41,947 nucleotides of DNA, taken from positions 1 through 41,947 of the forward strand of contig JAQGMC010000130.1 in the NCBI GenBank assembly GCA_028292545.1. The letters run 5' to 3'. This DNA comes from Paucimonas sp. (GTDB taxonomy: Bacteria; Pseudomonadota; Gammaproteobacteria; Burkholderiales; Burkholderiaceae_D). The notes beneath the pieces are model-generated. The model was not told where the DNA came from, did no database searches, and was given only the letters and a program-made list of their open reading frames with translations. Made by a program: the position numbers and the translations under genes. Shown piece by piece: positions 7,222 through 15,456 of the stretch; the stretch's first letter is position 1; the number at the start of each line of letters is the position of its first letter.

Positions 7222-8105
7222 GCTTGTTGCTGGCGCTGATGTGGCTGCTGCACTGGCTGCCGCTGCCGCTGCTGGGGCGGCTTGGCAACCTGGTCGGCGC
7301 AATCCTTTATGTGTTCGCCGGCGCGCGGCGCCACATCACGCTAACCAACCTGGCGCTGTGCCTGCCGCACCTGGACCAGCGCGAACGCAATCGCCTCGCA
7401 CGCCGTCATTTCCAGGCTTATGCCCGCAGCGTGCTGGAACGCAGCGTGCTGTGGTGGGCGTCGCCGGCCCGGCTGCGGCGCCTGATACATGTCGAGCCCG
7501 GCTTTCCGCACGAAGCAATCCAGTCTGGGCCCACCATCCTGCTGTGCCCGCATTTCGTCTGCCTCGACGTGGCTGGCGTGGCGGTGATGCTGGAAAGCTC
7601 GCTATGCTCGATCTACACCCGGCAACGCAATGAAGTCTTCGATCGCGCCTTGCGCCGCGGCCGCACCCGCTTTCGTCCGATCACGCTGGTGACGCGCGCC
7701 GAGGGCGTGAAGCCCATCCTGCGCGCGCTGCGCGAAGGCCTACCCTATTTCATGTTGCCGGACATGGATTTCGGCCGCCGCGAATCAGCCTTCGTGCCCT
7801 TCTTTGGCATACCGGCCGCTACGCTGACTGCGCCGGCGCGCATTGCGGCGGCCACCGGCGCCAAAGTGATACCGGTGGTGGCCACTTTCCTGCCAGGGTA
7901 CAAGGGTTGGCGCGTGCGTTTTTATCCACCCTGGGAAGATTATCCGGGGCCCGACATCCTGGCCGCGACCGCGCGCATGAATGCATTCATTGAAGAGCGG
8001 GCGCTGGAAACGCCGGCCGAATACTTCTGGGCGCACAAGCGCTTCAAGACCCGGCCCGAAGGCGAGGCCGATCTTTACTATCCGAAGCAGGGGCCGCAAG
8101 CCTGA
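7218..8105 (+). CDS. LpxL/LpxM-family lipid A acyltransferase (second copy)
   Basis: A 295-residue paralogue of the preceding gene. It has an N-terminal membrane segment (residues 3-35) and the catalytic HX4D motif at His112-Asp117 (CPHFVCLD). [11 protein letters not shown] and the terminal [15 protein letters not shown] are family signatures. The ATGA overlap with the first copy shows a two-gene unit, consistent with two successive late acylations of lipid A. dapF follows after 29 bp in the same direction, so transcription may continue into it. Confidence 0.93.
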   Translation: MSLLLALMWLLHWLPLPLLGRLGNLVGAILYVFAGARRHITLTNLALCLPHLDQRERNRLARRHFQAYARSVLERSVLWWASPARLRRLIHVEPGFPHEAIQSGPTILLCPHFVCLDVAGVAVMLESSLCSIYTRQRNEVFDRALRRGRTRFRPITLVTRAEGVKPILRALREGLPYFMLPDMDFGRRESAFVPFFGIPAATLTAPARIAAATGAKVIPVVATFLPGYKGWRVRFYPPWEDYPGPDILAATARMNAFIEERALETPAEYFWAHKRFKTRPEGEADLYYPKQGPQA

Positions 8106-8134
8106 ATGCCGCGCCGGCCAATATAATCGACGCC

Positions 8135-9007
8135 ATGAAACTCAAATTCACCAAGATGCACGGCGCAGGCAATGACTTCGTGGTCATTGACGCCATCAAC
8201 CAGGCCATCGATTTCAGCCCGGCGCAATGGCGCGCCCTGGCTGACCGCCGTTTCGGTATTGGCGCCGACCAGATCCTGGTCGTGGAGGCGCCGCAGCAAG
8301 CGGGCGTCGATTTCCGCTACCGGATCTACAACGCCGATGGCGGCGAAGTCGAACAGTGCGGCAATGGCGCCCGCGCCTTCGTGCGCTTCGTCACCGACAA
8401 AGGCTTGACCGCCAAGCGCGCCATTCGCGTCCAGACGCTGTCCGGCGTGATCGAACCGAGGCTGGAAGCCGATGGCGGCATCACCGTCAATATGGGCGCG
8501 CCAGTGCTCGACCCGGCCCTGGTGCCTTTCAATGCAAGCGGCCTTGCCAGCGTCAGTGAAGGCAACGACAAGCTGTGGCCGCTGCAAGTGGGCGCAACAG
8601 AAGTGCTGGTTTCAGTGGTTTCGATGGGCAATCCGCATGCGGTGCAAGTGGTGCCCGATGTCGATGCCGCGCCGGTTGAAAGCCACGGCCCGCTGATAGA
8701 AAACCATGCACGCTTCCCCAAGCGCGTGAATGCCGGTTTCATGCAAGTGCGGGATGCGCACCGCGTGCGCCTGCGCGTATTCGAACGCGGCGCCGGGGAA
8801 ACCCTGGCTTGCGGCACCGGTGCTTGCGCAGCGGTCGTGGCCGGCATCCGGCGCGGCCTGTTGCGCTCGCCAGTGCAAGTCGAAACCCGCGGCGGCATCC
8901 TCTGCATCGACTGGCAGGGCGACCAGTCGCCAGTGATGATGACCGGGCCGGCAGTTGTCGTGTTCGAAGGCGAGATCGAGGTGGGCGTGCCGGCGGCCGA
9001 AGCTTGA
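8135..9007 (+). CDS. dapF: Diaminopimelate epimerase
   Basis: Converts LL- to meso-diaminopimelate for lysine and peptidoglycan synthesis, without a cofactor. The 290 residues contain both catalytic cysteines: Cys75 in EQCGNGAR and Cys226 in ACGTGACA. The start [15 protein letters not shown] is the canonical N-terminus. A TATAAT at 8122-8127 is too near the ATG to be the obvious promoter. It heads the familiar dapF-DUF484-xerC group. Confidence 0.98.
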   Translation: MKLKFTKMHGAGNDFVVIDAINQAIDFSPAQWRALADRRFGIGADQILVVEAPQQAGVDFRYRIYNADGGEVEQCGNGARAFVRFVTDKGLTAKRAIRVQTLSGVIEPRLEADGGITVNMGAPVLDPALVPFNASGLASVSEGNDKLWPLQVGATEVLVSVVSMGNPHAVQVVPDVDAAPVESHGPLIENHARFPKRVNAGFMQVRDAHRVRLRVFERGAGETLACGTGACAAVVAGIRRGLLRSPVQVETRGGILCIDWQGDQSPVMMTGPAVVVFEGEIEVGVPAAEA

Positions 9008-9116
9008 ATTACCGCGCCAAACCCACGCAAAAGATGCAGGCAGGACTGCTAGAATCGGGCGCGTGTTGGCAGCGCCTTTCGTGCCCGCCGCGCGCCTTAC
9101 TTATCCGGGAAACCTT

Positions 9117-9782
9117 ATGACCGTTGAACTCGACGCCGGCGCCGTAGCCGATTACCTCGCAAACCATCCGCGCTTTTTCGAGGACCATGCCCAGTTGCTG
9201 GCCGGCGTGAAGCTTTCCAGCGCGCTTGGCGGCCGCACCGTGTCGCTGCAGGACCGGCAAATGGAAGTGTTGCGCGAAAAAGTGAAGTCGCTGGAAATGC
9301 GCCTGGCCGGCCTGTACCGCGTGGGCGAAGACAACGATTCCCTGAATGCGCGCTTCGAGGACTGGACTTGCCGCTTGCTGTCGGCCCGCAACGATGTCGA
9401 CCTGCCGCATGTGCTGGTGGAAGGCTTGAAAACCGTCTTCAACCTGCCGCATGCGACGCTGCGGCTGTGGGGTGTTACCGAGTCTTGCGCCCACACCTGG
9501 TATGCAGAGCAGGTTGCGGCCGACACGCGCATTTTCGCCAATAGCCTGTATGTACCCTTCTGCGGTCCGAACAATGATTTCGAAGCGGCGCGCCTGCTCG
9601 ATGCCGACCGCATCGAATCAGTGGCGCTATTGCCGCTGCGCGTGGATGCAGACGGCGAGGCATTCGGCTTGCTGGTGCTGGGCTCGCCTGCGCCGGAGCG
9701 CTTCACGCCCGACATGGCGACTGATTTCCTGAGCCGGATCGGGCGCACCTGCGCCGCTGCACTGTCGCCGCTGCTGGCCTGA
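9117..9782 (+). CDS. DUF484 family protein
   Basis: A 221-residue cytosolic protein of the DUF484 family, a GAF-like group almost always placed between dapF and xerC; its biochemical role is unknown. The N-terminus (VADYLANHPRFFEDHAQLL) is diagnostic, followed by a predicted coiled coil at about 45-70 and a GAF-like domain at about 90-220. A TAGAAT at 9050-9055 in the 109-bp gap after dapF may be a -10 element, but no good -35 accompanies it. The gene ends 19 bp before xerC. Confidence 0.9.
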   Translation: MTVELDAGAVADYLANHPRFFEDHAQLLAGVKLSSALGGRTVSLQDRQMEVLREKVKSLEMRLAGLYRVGEDNDSLNARFEDWTCRLLSARNDVDLPHVLVEGLKTVFNLPHATLRLWGVTESCAHTWYAEQVAADTRIFANSLYVPFCGPNNDFEAARLLDADRIESVALLPLRVDADGEAFGLLVLGSPAPERFTPDMATDFLSRIGRTCAAALSPLLA

Positions 9783-9801
9783 CAAGCGCGACCGCCGGGC
9801 G

Positions 9802-10770
9802 ATGGATTTCGAACGCAACATCGAAGCCTGGCTGGAAATGCTGCGTACCCAGCGCAAGCTGTCTGCGCATACGCTCACCAGCTACGCGCGCGACCTGCAA
9901 GGCTTGCGCATCTTTGCGCAAGCTGCCGGCGTGGCAAACCCGGCACAGGTAAACCCGACACATATCCGCAAGCTGGCTGCGCAACGCCATGCGCAAGGCT
10001 TGTCGCCGCGTTCGCTCGCGCGCCAGCTATCGGCCTGGCGCGGTTTCTTCGATTGGCTGGCAACGCACAATGCGCAACTGGCGCGCAACCCGGTGGATGG
10101 CATCAAGGCGCCCCGCCGCAGCAAGTCGCTGCCCAAGGCTTTGTCGCCCGATGACGCGACCCGGCTGGTGGCCCAACCCACGCCCGGGCGCGACAGCGAA
10201 GCGGCGGACCAGCGCTGCAACCGCGCCATGTTCGAATTGCTTTATTCAAGCGGCTTGCGGGTGTCGGAACTGGTGGGCCTGGACTTGCATTACGTGCAGC
10301 AGGATGGTTACCGTTCGCTGGGCTGGCTGTCGCAGGATTTCAGCGAAGTCACGGTCACCGGCAAAGGCAGCAAGATGCGGATCGTTCCCGTGGGCAGCCA
10401 CGCGGTACAAGCCTTGCGCGACTGGCTGCCGGCGCGTTCCAGCCTGCCGCGGCTGCCGGAGCTCTCGCACCAGGGTGCGCTCTTCCTGAACAAGCGCGGC
10501 CGGCGCGTGACCCCGGCCCTGGTGCAAAAACGCATCAAGGCGCATGCGCGCGCGCTTGGCATACCGGCCAATGTGCATCCACATGTGATGCGGCATTCGT
10601 TTGCTTCCCATGTGCTGCAATCTTCCGGCGATTTGCGGGCGGTCCAGGAAATGCTGGGCCACGCTTCGATTGCCTCGACCCAGGTATATACTTCCCTCGA
10701 TTTCCAGCGGCTGGCCCAGGTCTATGACGCCGCCCATCCGCGCGCGCGCAAGCGTGAAAGCCAGGACTGA
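9802..10770 (+). CDS. xerC: Tyrosine recombinase XerC
   Basis: Chromosome-dimer resolvase that acts with XerD at dif. The 322 residues comprise an N-terminal SAM-like DNA-binding domain (1-90) and a catalytic domain with the full set of residues: Arg153 (SSGLRVSEL), Lys188 (TGKGSK), His261 and Arg264 (HPHVMRHSFASH), His287 (LGHASI) and nucleophile Tyr296 (TQVYTSLDF). The gene context with dapF and DUF484 favours XerC over XerD or an integrase. Confidence 0.95.
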   Translation: MDFERNIEAWLEMLRTQRKLSAHTLTSYARDLQGLRIFAQAAGVANPAQVNPTHIRKLAAQRHAQGLSPRSLARQLSAWRGFFDWLATHNAQLARNPVDGIKAPRRSKSLPKALSPDDATRLVAQPTPGRDSEAADQRCNRAMFELLYSSGLRVSELVGLDLHYVQQDGYRSLGWLSQDFSEVTVTGKGSKMRIVPVGSHAVQALRDWLPARSSLPRLPELSHQGALFLNKRGRRVTPALVQKRIKAHARALGIPANVHPHVMRHSFASHVLQSSGDLRAVQEMLGHASIASTQVYTSLDFQRLAQVYDAAHPRARKRESQD

Positions 10771-10818
10771 GCGCCCGGCACTGCCCGGGGCGCAACCACA
10801 CCGCACCCACTCGACCAC

Positions 10819-11880
10819 ATGGCACTGATTCCCACCACCATCCTCACCGGCTTCCTTGGCGCTGGCAAGACCACGCTGTTGAATCGCATCCTGCATGAGC
10901 AACATGGCTTGCGCATCGCAGTGATCGAAAATGAATTCGGCCAGGAGAATATCGACAATGAAATCCTGGTGCAGGAGAGTAACGAACATATCGTCGAGAT
11001 GAACAATGGCTGCATCTGTTGCACCGTGCGTGGCGACCTGATCCTGGCGCTGTCGGAACTGGCGAACAAGCGCCGCGCCGGCGAATTGCAGTTTGACCGC
11101 GTGATCATCGAAACCACGGGCCTGGCCAATCCGGGCCCGGTTGCCCAGACTTTTTTCGTGGATGAGGAAGTCGGCACCAATTACCTGCTGGACGCCATCG
11201 TCACCGTCGTCGATGCGCGGCACGGCATGCAGCAGCTCGACGAGCATGAGGAAGCGCGGCGCCAGGTTGGCTTTGCCGACCGGCTGCTGCTGTCCAAGAC
11301 TGACCTGGCCGCCGCTGATGACGTGGCGCGCCTGCGCTCCCGGCTGCAGCGCATCAACCCGCGTGCGCCGATCGACGCTTCCGACTTCGGTCGCGTGCCG
11401 CTGGAACAGGTGCTGGATTTGCGCGGCTTCAACCTGAACGACAAGCTGGAGCTCGATCCGGCTTTCCTGGACGCCGCCGGCCATGACCATGACCACGACC
11501 ATGAGCACCACGGCGAGGAATGCGCCGCCTGCGACGATCCGGCCCACGACCATCATCACGGCCACGCCCATGCGCATCACCTGGACGATATTTCCGCTTT
11601 CGTCTTTCGCAGCAACCGGCCCTTCGATAGTGCTCGCCTGGATGAATTCCTGGGCGGACTGATACAGGTTTACGGGCCCCGCATGTTGCGCTATAAAGGC
11701 GTGCTGTTGATGGAAGGCGCGGACCGCAAGGTGATCTTCCAGGGCGTGCACCAGATCATGGGCACAGATATCGGCGCGCCGTGGTCAGAAACCGACGAAC
11801 GGGGGAGCAAGATCGTATTCATTGGCAAGAACCTGCCGCGTGAGACGTTTCTTACCGGCCTGGAACAATGTCTGGTATAA
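10819..11880 (+). CDS. COG0523 (CobW/YjiA-like) GTPase, His-rich metallochaperone
   Basis: A 353-residue G3E-family GTPase. Walker A is GFLGAGKTT (11-19). The metal-binding CxCC motif is Cys65-Cys67-Cys68 (GCICC), and ETTGLANP and SKTD complete the nucleotide site. A His-rich stretch at about 218-256 with many HD/HH pairs and CAAC suggests zinc binding or storage. The C-terminal CobW domain follows. No cobalamin genes are near; the neighbours are a zinc-ligand-poor DksA and a TonB receptor, which favours zinc handling. The link between COG0523 proteins and zinc limitation is established for several subgroups; assignment of this one is inference. Confidence 0.9.
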   Translation: MALIPTTILTGFLGAGKTTLLNRILHEQHGLRIAVIENEFGQENIDNEILVQESNEHIVEMNNGCICCTVRGDLILALSELANKRRAGELQFDRVIIETTGLANPGPVAQTFFVDEEVGTNYLLDAIVTVVDARHGMQQLDEHEEARRQVGFADRLLLSKTDLAAADDVARLRSRLQRINPRAPIDASDFGRVPLEQVLDLRGFNLNDKLELDPAFLDAAGHDHDHDHEHHGEECAACDDPAHDHHHGHAHAHHLDDISAFVFRSNRPFDSARLDEFLGGLIQVYGPRMLRYKGVLLMEGADRKVIFQGVHQIMGTDIGAPWSETDERGSKIVFIGKNLPRETFLTGLEQCLV

Positions 11881-11881
11881 A
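11873..11881 (+). promoter_or_regulatory. Extended -10 element, probable dksA promoter
   Basis: TGGTATAAA at the very end of the GTPase gene (its TAA stop is within TATAAA) is an extended -10 box with no convincing -35. Transcription would start near 11888, about 83 nt before dksA. Confidence 0.45.
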
Positions 11882-11970
11882 CTAGCGTCGTTTTGGTTCA
11901 GGGACGGACGCTGCCGCACCCAGAAGGCGTGCAGGGTTCGAGGTAGGCCAGGCAGTTCATCGGAGGTCCA

Positions 11971-12723
11971 ATGAACGCAAGCGTGACGCGAGCCGCAAAG
12001 AAAACGACCGCTAAAAAAGCGGCGACAACAACGAAAACTCCGGCGGTGCCGGCCAGTAAGGCGTCCACCGCAAAAGCACCGGCCAAGCCAGCGTCTAAAA
12101 AGACGGTCGCCGCCAGCCCTGAAGTAAGCTTGCCGGCCAAGGCTGCCGCCAAAACACCCAGGCGCCGGGAGGCCCCGGCCCCCGCACCGGATGTTCTTGT
12201 GAGCAGCAACAAAGCTTCTGCCCCTGCGGCAGATAGAATTCTGAAACCCGAAGTCTCGAGAGCACGCGAAGTGGCAACGAAAACATCTAAAGCGACACCC
12301 GCCCTGGCTGAGGGAGAAGTGCTGTCAGAAGCGCAGCTTCTTCAGATGAGCGACAAGGATTACATGAACCAGGCGCAGCTGGCCTTCTTCAAGGCGCGCC
12401 TGCAACAACTTGAGCGCGACTTGCTGAAAAATGCCGGCGAGACCACCGAGCACTTGCGCGAAACCGTGCTGGTGCCTGATCCCGCCGACCGCGCCACCAT
12501 CGAGGAAGAACATGCGCTTGAACTGCGCACGCGCGACCGCGAACGCAAGCTTTTGAAGAAAGTGCAGCAGTCGCTCGCTTCCATCGAAAGCGGCGATTAC
12601 GGCTGGTGCGAGGAGACTGGCGAGCCGATCGGCATTCCGCGCCTGCTGGCCCGTCCCACTGCCACGCTGTCGCTGGAAGCCCAGCAACGGCGCGAACTGA
12701 AACAGAAACTGTACGGCGACTGA
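11971..12723 (+). CDS. dksA: DksA-family RNA polymerase regulator, one-cysteine type with Lys/Ala-rich tail
   Basis: DksA binds RNA polymerase in the secondary channel and with ppGpp adjusts rRNA and amino-acid promoters. Residues about 115-250 are DksA: a coiled coil with the tip motif DPADRA (Asp170, Asp173, Ala175) and a C-terminal globular part. Of the four zinc-finger cysteines only Cys213 remains (CEET); the other positions are Thr216, Ser234 and Ala237, so zinc is probably not bound. Residues 1-110 are a low-complexity Lys/Ala/Pro/Thr tail like histone H1 tails. ATG 11971 follows CGGAGGTCC, which confirms that the tail is translated. The preceding gene is a zinc-type GTPase. Confidence 0.92.
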   Translation: MNASVTRAAKKTTAKKAATTTKTPAVPASKASTAKAPAKPASKKTVAASPEVSLPAKAAAKTPRRREAPAPAPDVLVSSNKASAPAADRILKPEVSRAREVATKTSKATPALAEGEVLSEAQLLQMSDKDYMNQAQLAFFKARLQQLERDLLKNAGETTEHLRETVLVPDPADRATIEEEHALELRTRDRERKLLKKVQQSLASIESGDYGWCEETGEPIGIPRLLARPTATLSLEAQQRRELKQKLYGD

Positions 12724-12767
12724 GTGCCAGGGGCCGCAAGCCGGCCCAGGCCCAGCTGCCGCGCGCA

Positions 12768-13214
12768 ATGAACCGATTCCGTAACTGGTCCAGGAGCCGT
12801 CTGCACGCCAGCCTGCTGGTGCTGGCGCTGCTGTTCGTCCAGTCTGTCGGTCTGTTGCATGCGGTCTCGCATGCCGGCGGTTTGCAGTTCAATGCTGGCC
12901 GCGCGGACGCAAGCGTCCAATTGGCCGCATCGAGCCAGGAACCTGGCTTGGCGGCCTACGACGCGAGCGCACAAACATCCCTCCCCGAATCATCCCTCCC
13001 TGAATCCCAGGCCGACTCACGGCTTTTCGACCCACGCCACGCCTGCGCCTCGTTTGACGCGGCGACGCTGGCTGCGGCGCTTACCTTCACCACGCTGGTG
13101 CTGCTGCTCGCTAACAACGCAGTGGCCCCAATGGTCGCGCCGGCACTGGTCTCCCAGGACCGCCCGCCTGCCTGCCCTTTCCTCTCCCGCGCCCCACCTT
13201 TCCTCACTGCCTGA
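12768..13214 (+). CDS. Small secreted or membrane protein, DUF2946-like
   Basis: A 148-residue protein with an N-terminal hydrophobic segment (about 15-32, ending LLHAVSHA) and a second one near 105-130. Short His- and Cys-containing pieces (HAVSHAG, RHACASFDA) and an Arg-Ala-Pro-Pro end resemble small proteins often placed just before metal-type TonB receptors, in the DUF2946 group. The family call is tentative. It starts 45 nt after dksA and is followed 89 nt later by the receptor. Confidence 0.6.
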   Translation: MNRFRNWSRSRLHASLLVLALLFVQSVGLLHAVSHAGGLQFNAGRADASVQLAASSQEPGLAAYDASAQTSLPESSLPESQADSRLFDPRHACASFDAATLAAALTFTTLVLLLANNAVAPMVAPALVSQDRPPACPFLSRAPPFLTA

Positions 13215-13303
13215 TTTCCCGCGGCGCGGCTGGCATTTGCCGGCCCGGCGCTTTGCTTTTCCAGACCGGAAAACCAGAAATCCCACAGTCATGAGGAAAG
13301 AAA

Positions 13304-15298
13304 ATGAAACGCAGCCTTGCGCTGGCCACTGCCGGCGCCTTGCTCGGCCCCCTGCCCAGCCTCGTTTTCGCGCAAGCGACCCAGGACAACCTGACCGTCC
13401 TGCCTGAAGTACAAGTCACCGCCCAACCCGCCACCGGCGCCGGTGAAGGCCCCGGTTACAGCCCCGGCACCGTGCTGATGGGCGAGGCGCTGCGCCAGCG
13501 CAGCGCGAATTCGCTGGGCGAAATGCTGGGCAACGAAGCCGGCATCAGTTCATCTGGATTCGGTGCCGCGTCGCGGCCGGTGATACGCGGACAGGAAGGC
13601 GCGCGGGTGCGTATCCTGCAAGATGGCATGTCGGTGCAGGATGTGTCGACGCTATCGCCCGACCATGCCGGCGGCGCTGCTGCGGGCACGGCGCGGCAGG
13701 TGGAAGTCGTGCGCGGACCGGCAGCCCTGTTGTATGGATCGGGCATCACCGGCGGTACGGTCAATGTGATCAACGAACGTATTCCAACCGAACTGGTGGG
13801 CAAGCCCACCGGTGAAGCCGAAGTGCGCGCCGGGTCGGTCGACCGCAGCAGCAATGGCTCATTCACGCTGGATGCATCGGCCGGCAAGACTGGCTTGCAC
13901 ATGGATGGCAGCGTGCTCAATGCCGGCGACTACCGCATACCCGGTAGCCGCATCCGCAACAACCCGGCTTCCGGCACCGGTATCCTGCCTGAATCCTTCA
14001 GCCACCAGCAATCGATTGGCCTGGGCGCGTCGCGCATCGAGGATTGGGGTTATGCCGGGCTGTCGCTGTCGGGCCTGAACAACCGCTATGGCGTGCCGAC
14101 ACTCGCTGGTTCGCGCATCGACCTGCAGCAACAGCGGCTGGATTTCGATGCGCTATTGCGCAATCCGGCGCCTGCCTTCGAAAGCGTACGCCTGCGCGCT
14201 GGCTTCACCGACTATCGCCATAGCGAACTGAACCTCGCCAACCAACCCGAAACCAATTTCAGCAACAAGGCCTGGGAAGCGCGCATCGAATGGCGCCACC
14301 GGCCGCTTGCCGGTTGGCGCGGGCGTTTCGGCATGCAAGCCGAGCAGGCGCGCTTCGCGGCACTGAACGCGGGCACCGGCGCGCCGGACACGATACAACC
14401 GACACGCTCCACGGCATGGGCTGCTTTCATTGCCGAAGAACGCGATTTCGGTCCGCTCAACGCCAGCGCGTCGATGCGGCTGGAATCGGTCGCACGCGAT
14501 CCGCAAGCTGCCATTGCACGCCATTTCCTGCTGGGCTCGGCTTCGGCCGGGTTGGCATGGAAGCTGGCGCCGCAACACCGCCTGGGCGCCACCTACACTA
14601 GCACCCAGCGCGCGCCGAATACCGAAGAACTGTATTCAAGCGGGCCGCATGATGCGACCGGCAGCTTCGACCGCGGCCAGGCGGGCCTGGGCAAGGAAAA
14701 TTCACGCACGCTGGAAATGGCGCTGGAAAAATCCGGGGGCAAGTTGCGCTGGAAAGCCAGCCTGTTCCAGTCCCGGATCAGCAACTTCACTTTCGGCCGC
14801 TTTACCGGCGCCCTGCTGGACGAGAGCGGCACCCCGGGCGGCACGCTCAATGAGCGGATATTCAGCCAGGCCGATGCGACAATTCATGGCGCTGAACTCG
14901 AAGCCAGTTACAACGCGGGCGCGCCCGGCCTGTCGCTGCGCGGCTTCGCCGACACCTCGCGTGGCCGCTTCGATGCAGCCGGCAACCTGCCGCTGCAGCC
15001 AGCGACGCGCATCGGCCTGGAAGCCGGTTACCAGCAAGGCCCATGGCGCGGCGGCGCCTCGGTGCTGCATGCGCTGGCCCAACAGCGCATTGCCAGTTTC
15101 GAAACGACCACACCCGGCTGGACCCGGGTTGATGCCAACCTGTCCTGGACCGGGCGCAGCGCCGGCAATGAATGGACGCTCTTCATGCTGGTACGCAACC
15201 TGCTAGATGAAGATATAAGGCTGGCCAGCTCCTTGTTGAAAGATGTGGCGCCGCAGCCACGGCGCAGCCTGACTCTGGGAATCCGTACCCGTTTTTGA
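13304..15298 (+). CDS. TonB-dependent outer-membrane receptor, ZnuD-like candidate
   Basis: A 664-residue receptor with a signal peptide (1-23, VFAQA). A TonB-box-like LPEVQVTA precedes the plug domain (about 40-155, with RPVIRG, QDGMSVQD, SPDHA and VEVVRGPAALLYG). A 22-strand barrel follows, ending in Phe (IRTRF), as needed for outer-membrane insertion. The SPDHA plug segment and the zinc-themed neighbours resemble ZnuD zinc receptors, but the His-rich surface loops typical of ZnuD are not evident. The substrate is therefore uncertain: zinc, copper or another chelate. GAGGAAAGAAA before ATG 13304 is a strong ribosome site. Confidence 0.88.
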   Translation: MKRSLALATAGALLGPLPSLVFAQATQDNLTVLPEVQVTAQPATGAGEGPGYSPGTVLMGEALRQRSANSLGEMLGNEAGISSSGFGAASRPVIRGQEGARVRILQDGMSVQDVSTLSPDHAGGAAAGTARQVEVVRGPAALLYGSGITGGTVNVINERIPTELVGKPTGEAEVRAGSVDRSSNGSFTLDASAGKTGLHMDGSVLNAGDYRIPGSRIRNNPASGTGILPESFSHQQSIGLGASRIEDWGYAGLSLSGLNNRYGVPTLAGSRIDLQQQRLDFDALLRNPAPAFESVRLRAGFTDYRHSELNLANQPETNFSNKAWEARIEWRHRPLAGWRGRFGMQAEQARFAALNAGTGAPDTIQPTRSTAWAAFIAEERDFGPLNASASMRLESVARDPQAAIARHFLLGSASAGLAWKLAPQHRLGATYTSTQRAPNTEELYSSGPHDATGSFDRGQAGLGKENSRTLEMALEKSGGKLRWKASLFQSRISNFTFGRFTGALLDESGTPGGTLNERIFSQADATIHGAELEASYNAGAPGLSLRGFADTSRGRFDAAGNLPLQPATRIGLEAGYQQGPWRGGASVLHALAQQRIASFETTTPGWTRVDANLSWTGRSAGNEWTLFMLVRNLLDEDIRLASSLLKDVAPQPRRSLTLGIRTRF

Positions 15299-15405
15299 TC
15301 TATTGCCGCACGGCCAGAGCCCATCCGTACTGTAATAGGTGTGTTGAGCGCGCACGCTGCACTGAAACGGCGTGGCGGGGCTTCGGCACCGAGCGGCGCG
15401 GAAGT

Positions 15406-15411
15406 TATAAT
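15406..15411 (+). promoter_or_regulatory. -10 element TATAAT upstream of the STAS gene
   Basis: A perfect TATAAT with a weak TTCGGC (15382-15387) 18 nt upstream. Transcription would begin about 40 nt before the GTG start of the STAS protein. Confidence 0.5.
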
Positions 15412-15456
15412 CCCTGCAGGCGGGGAACCCGAATTTTCAATACAGACAGGAACACC

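Noticed and set aside
8122-8127. TATAAT as dapF promoter
   Set aside because: It lies only 8 nt from the ATG and has no -35; transcription would give almost no leader.
10771-10818. Zur operator before the COG0523 GTPase
   Set aside because: No AT-rich palindrome of the Zur type is visible in the 48-bp gap.
10246-11751. 501-residue open frame opposite xerC and the GTPase
   Set aside because: Antisense shadow; no motif or ribosome site, while both plus-strand genes are certain.
10819-11880. Cobalamin-synthesis CobW role for the GTPase
   Set aside because: No cobalamin genes are nearby, and the His-rich stretch and neighbours point to zinc handling.
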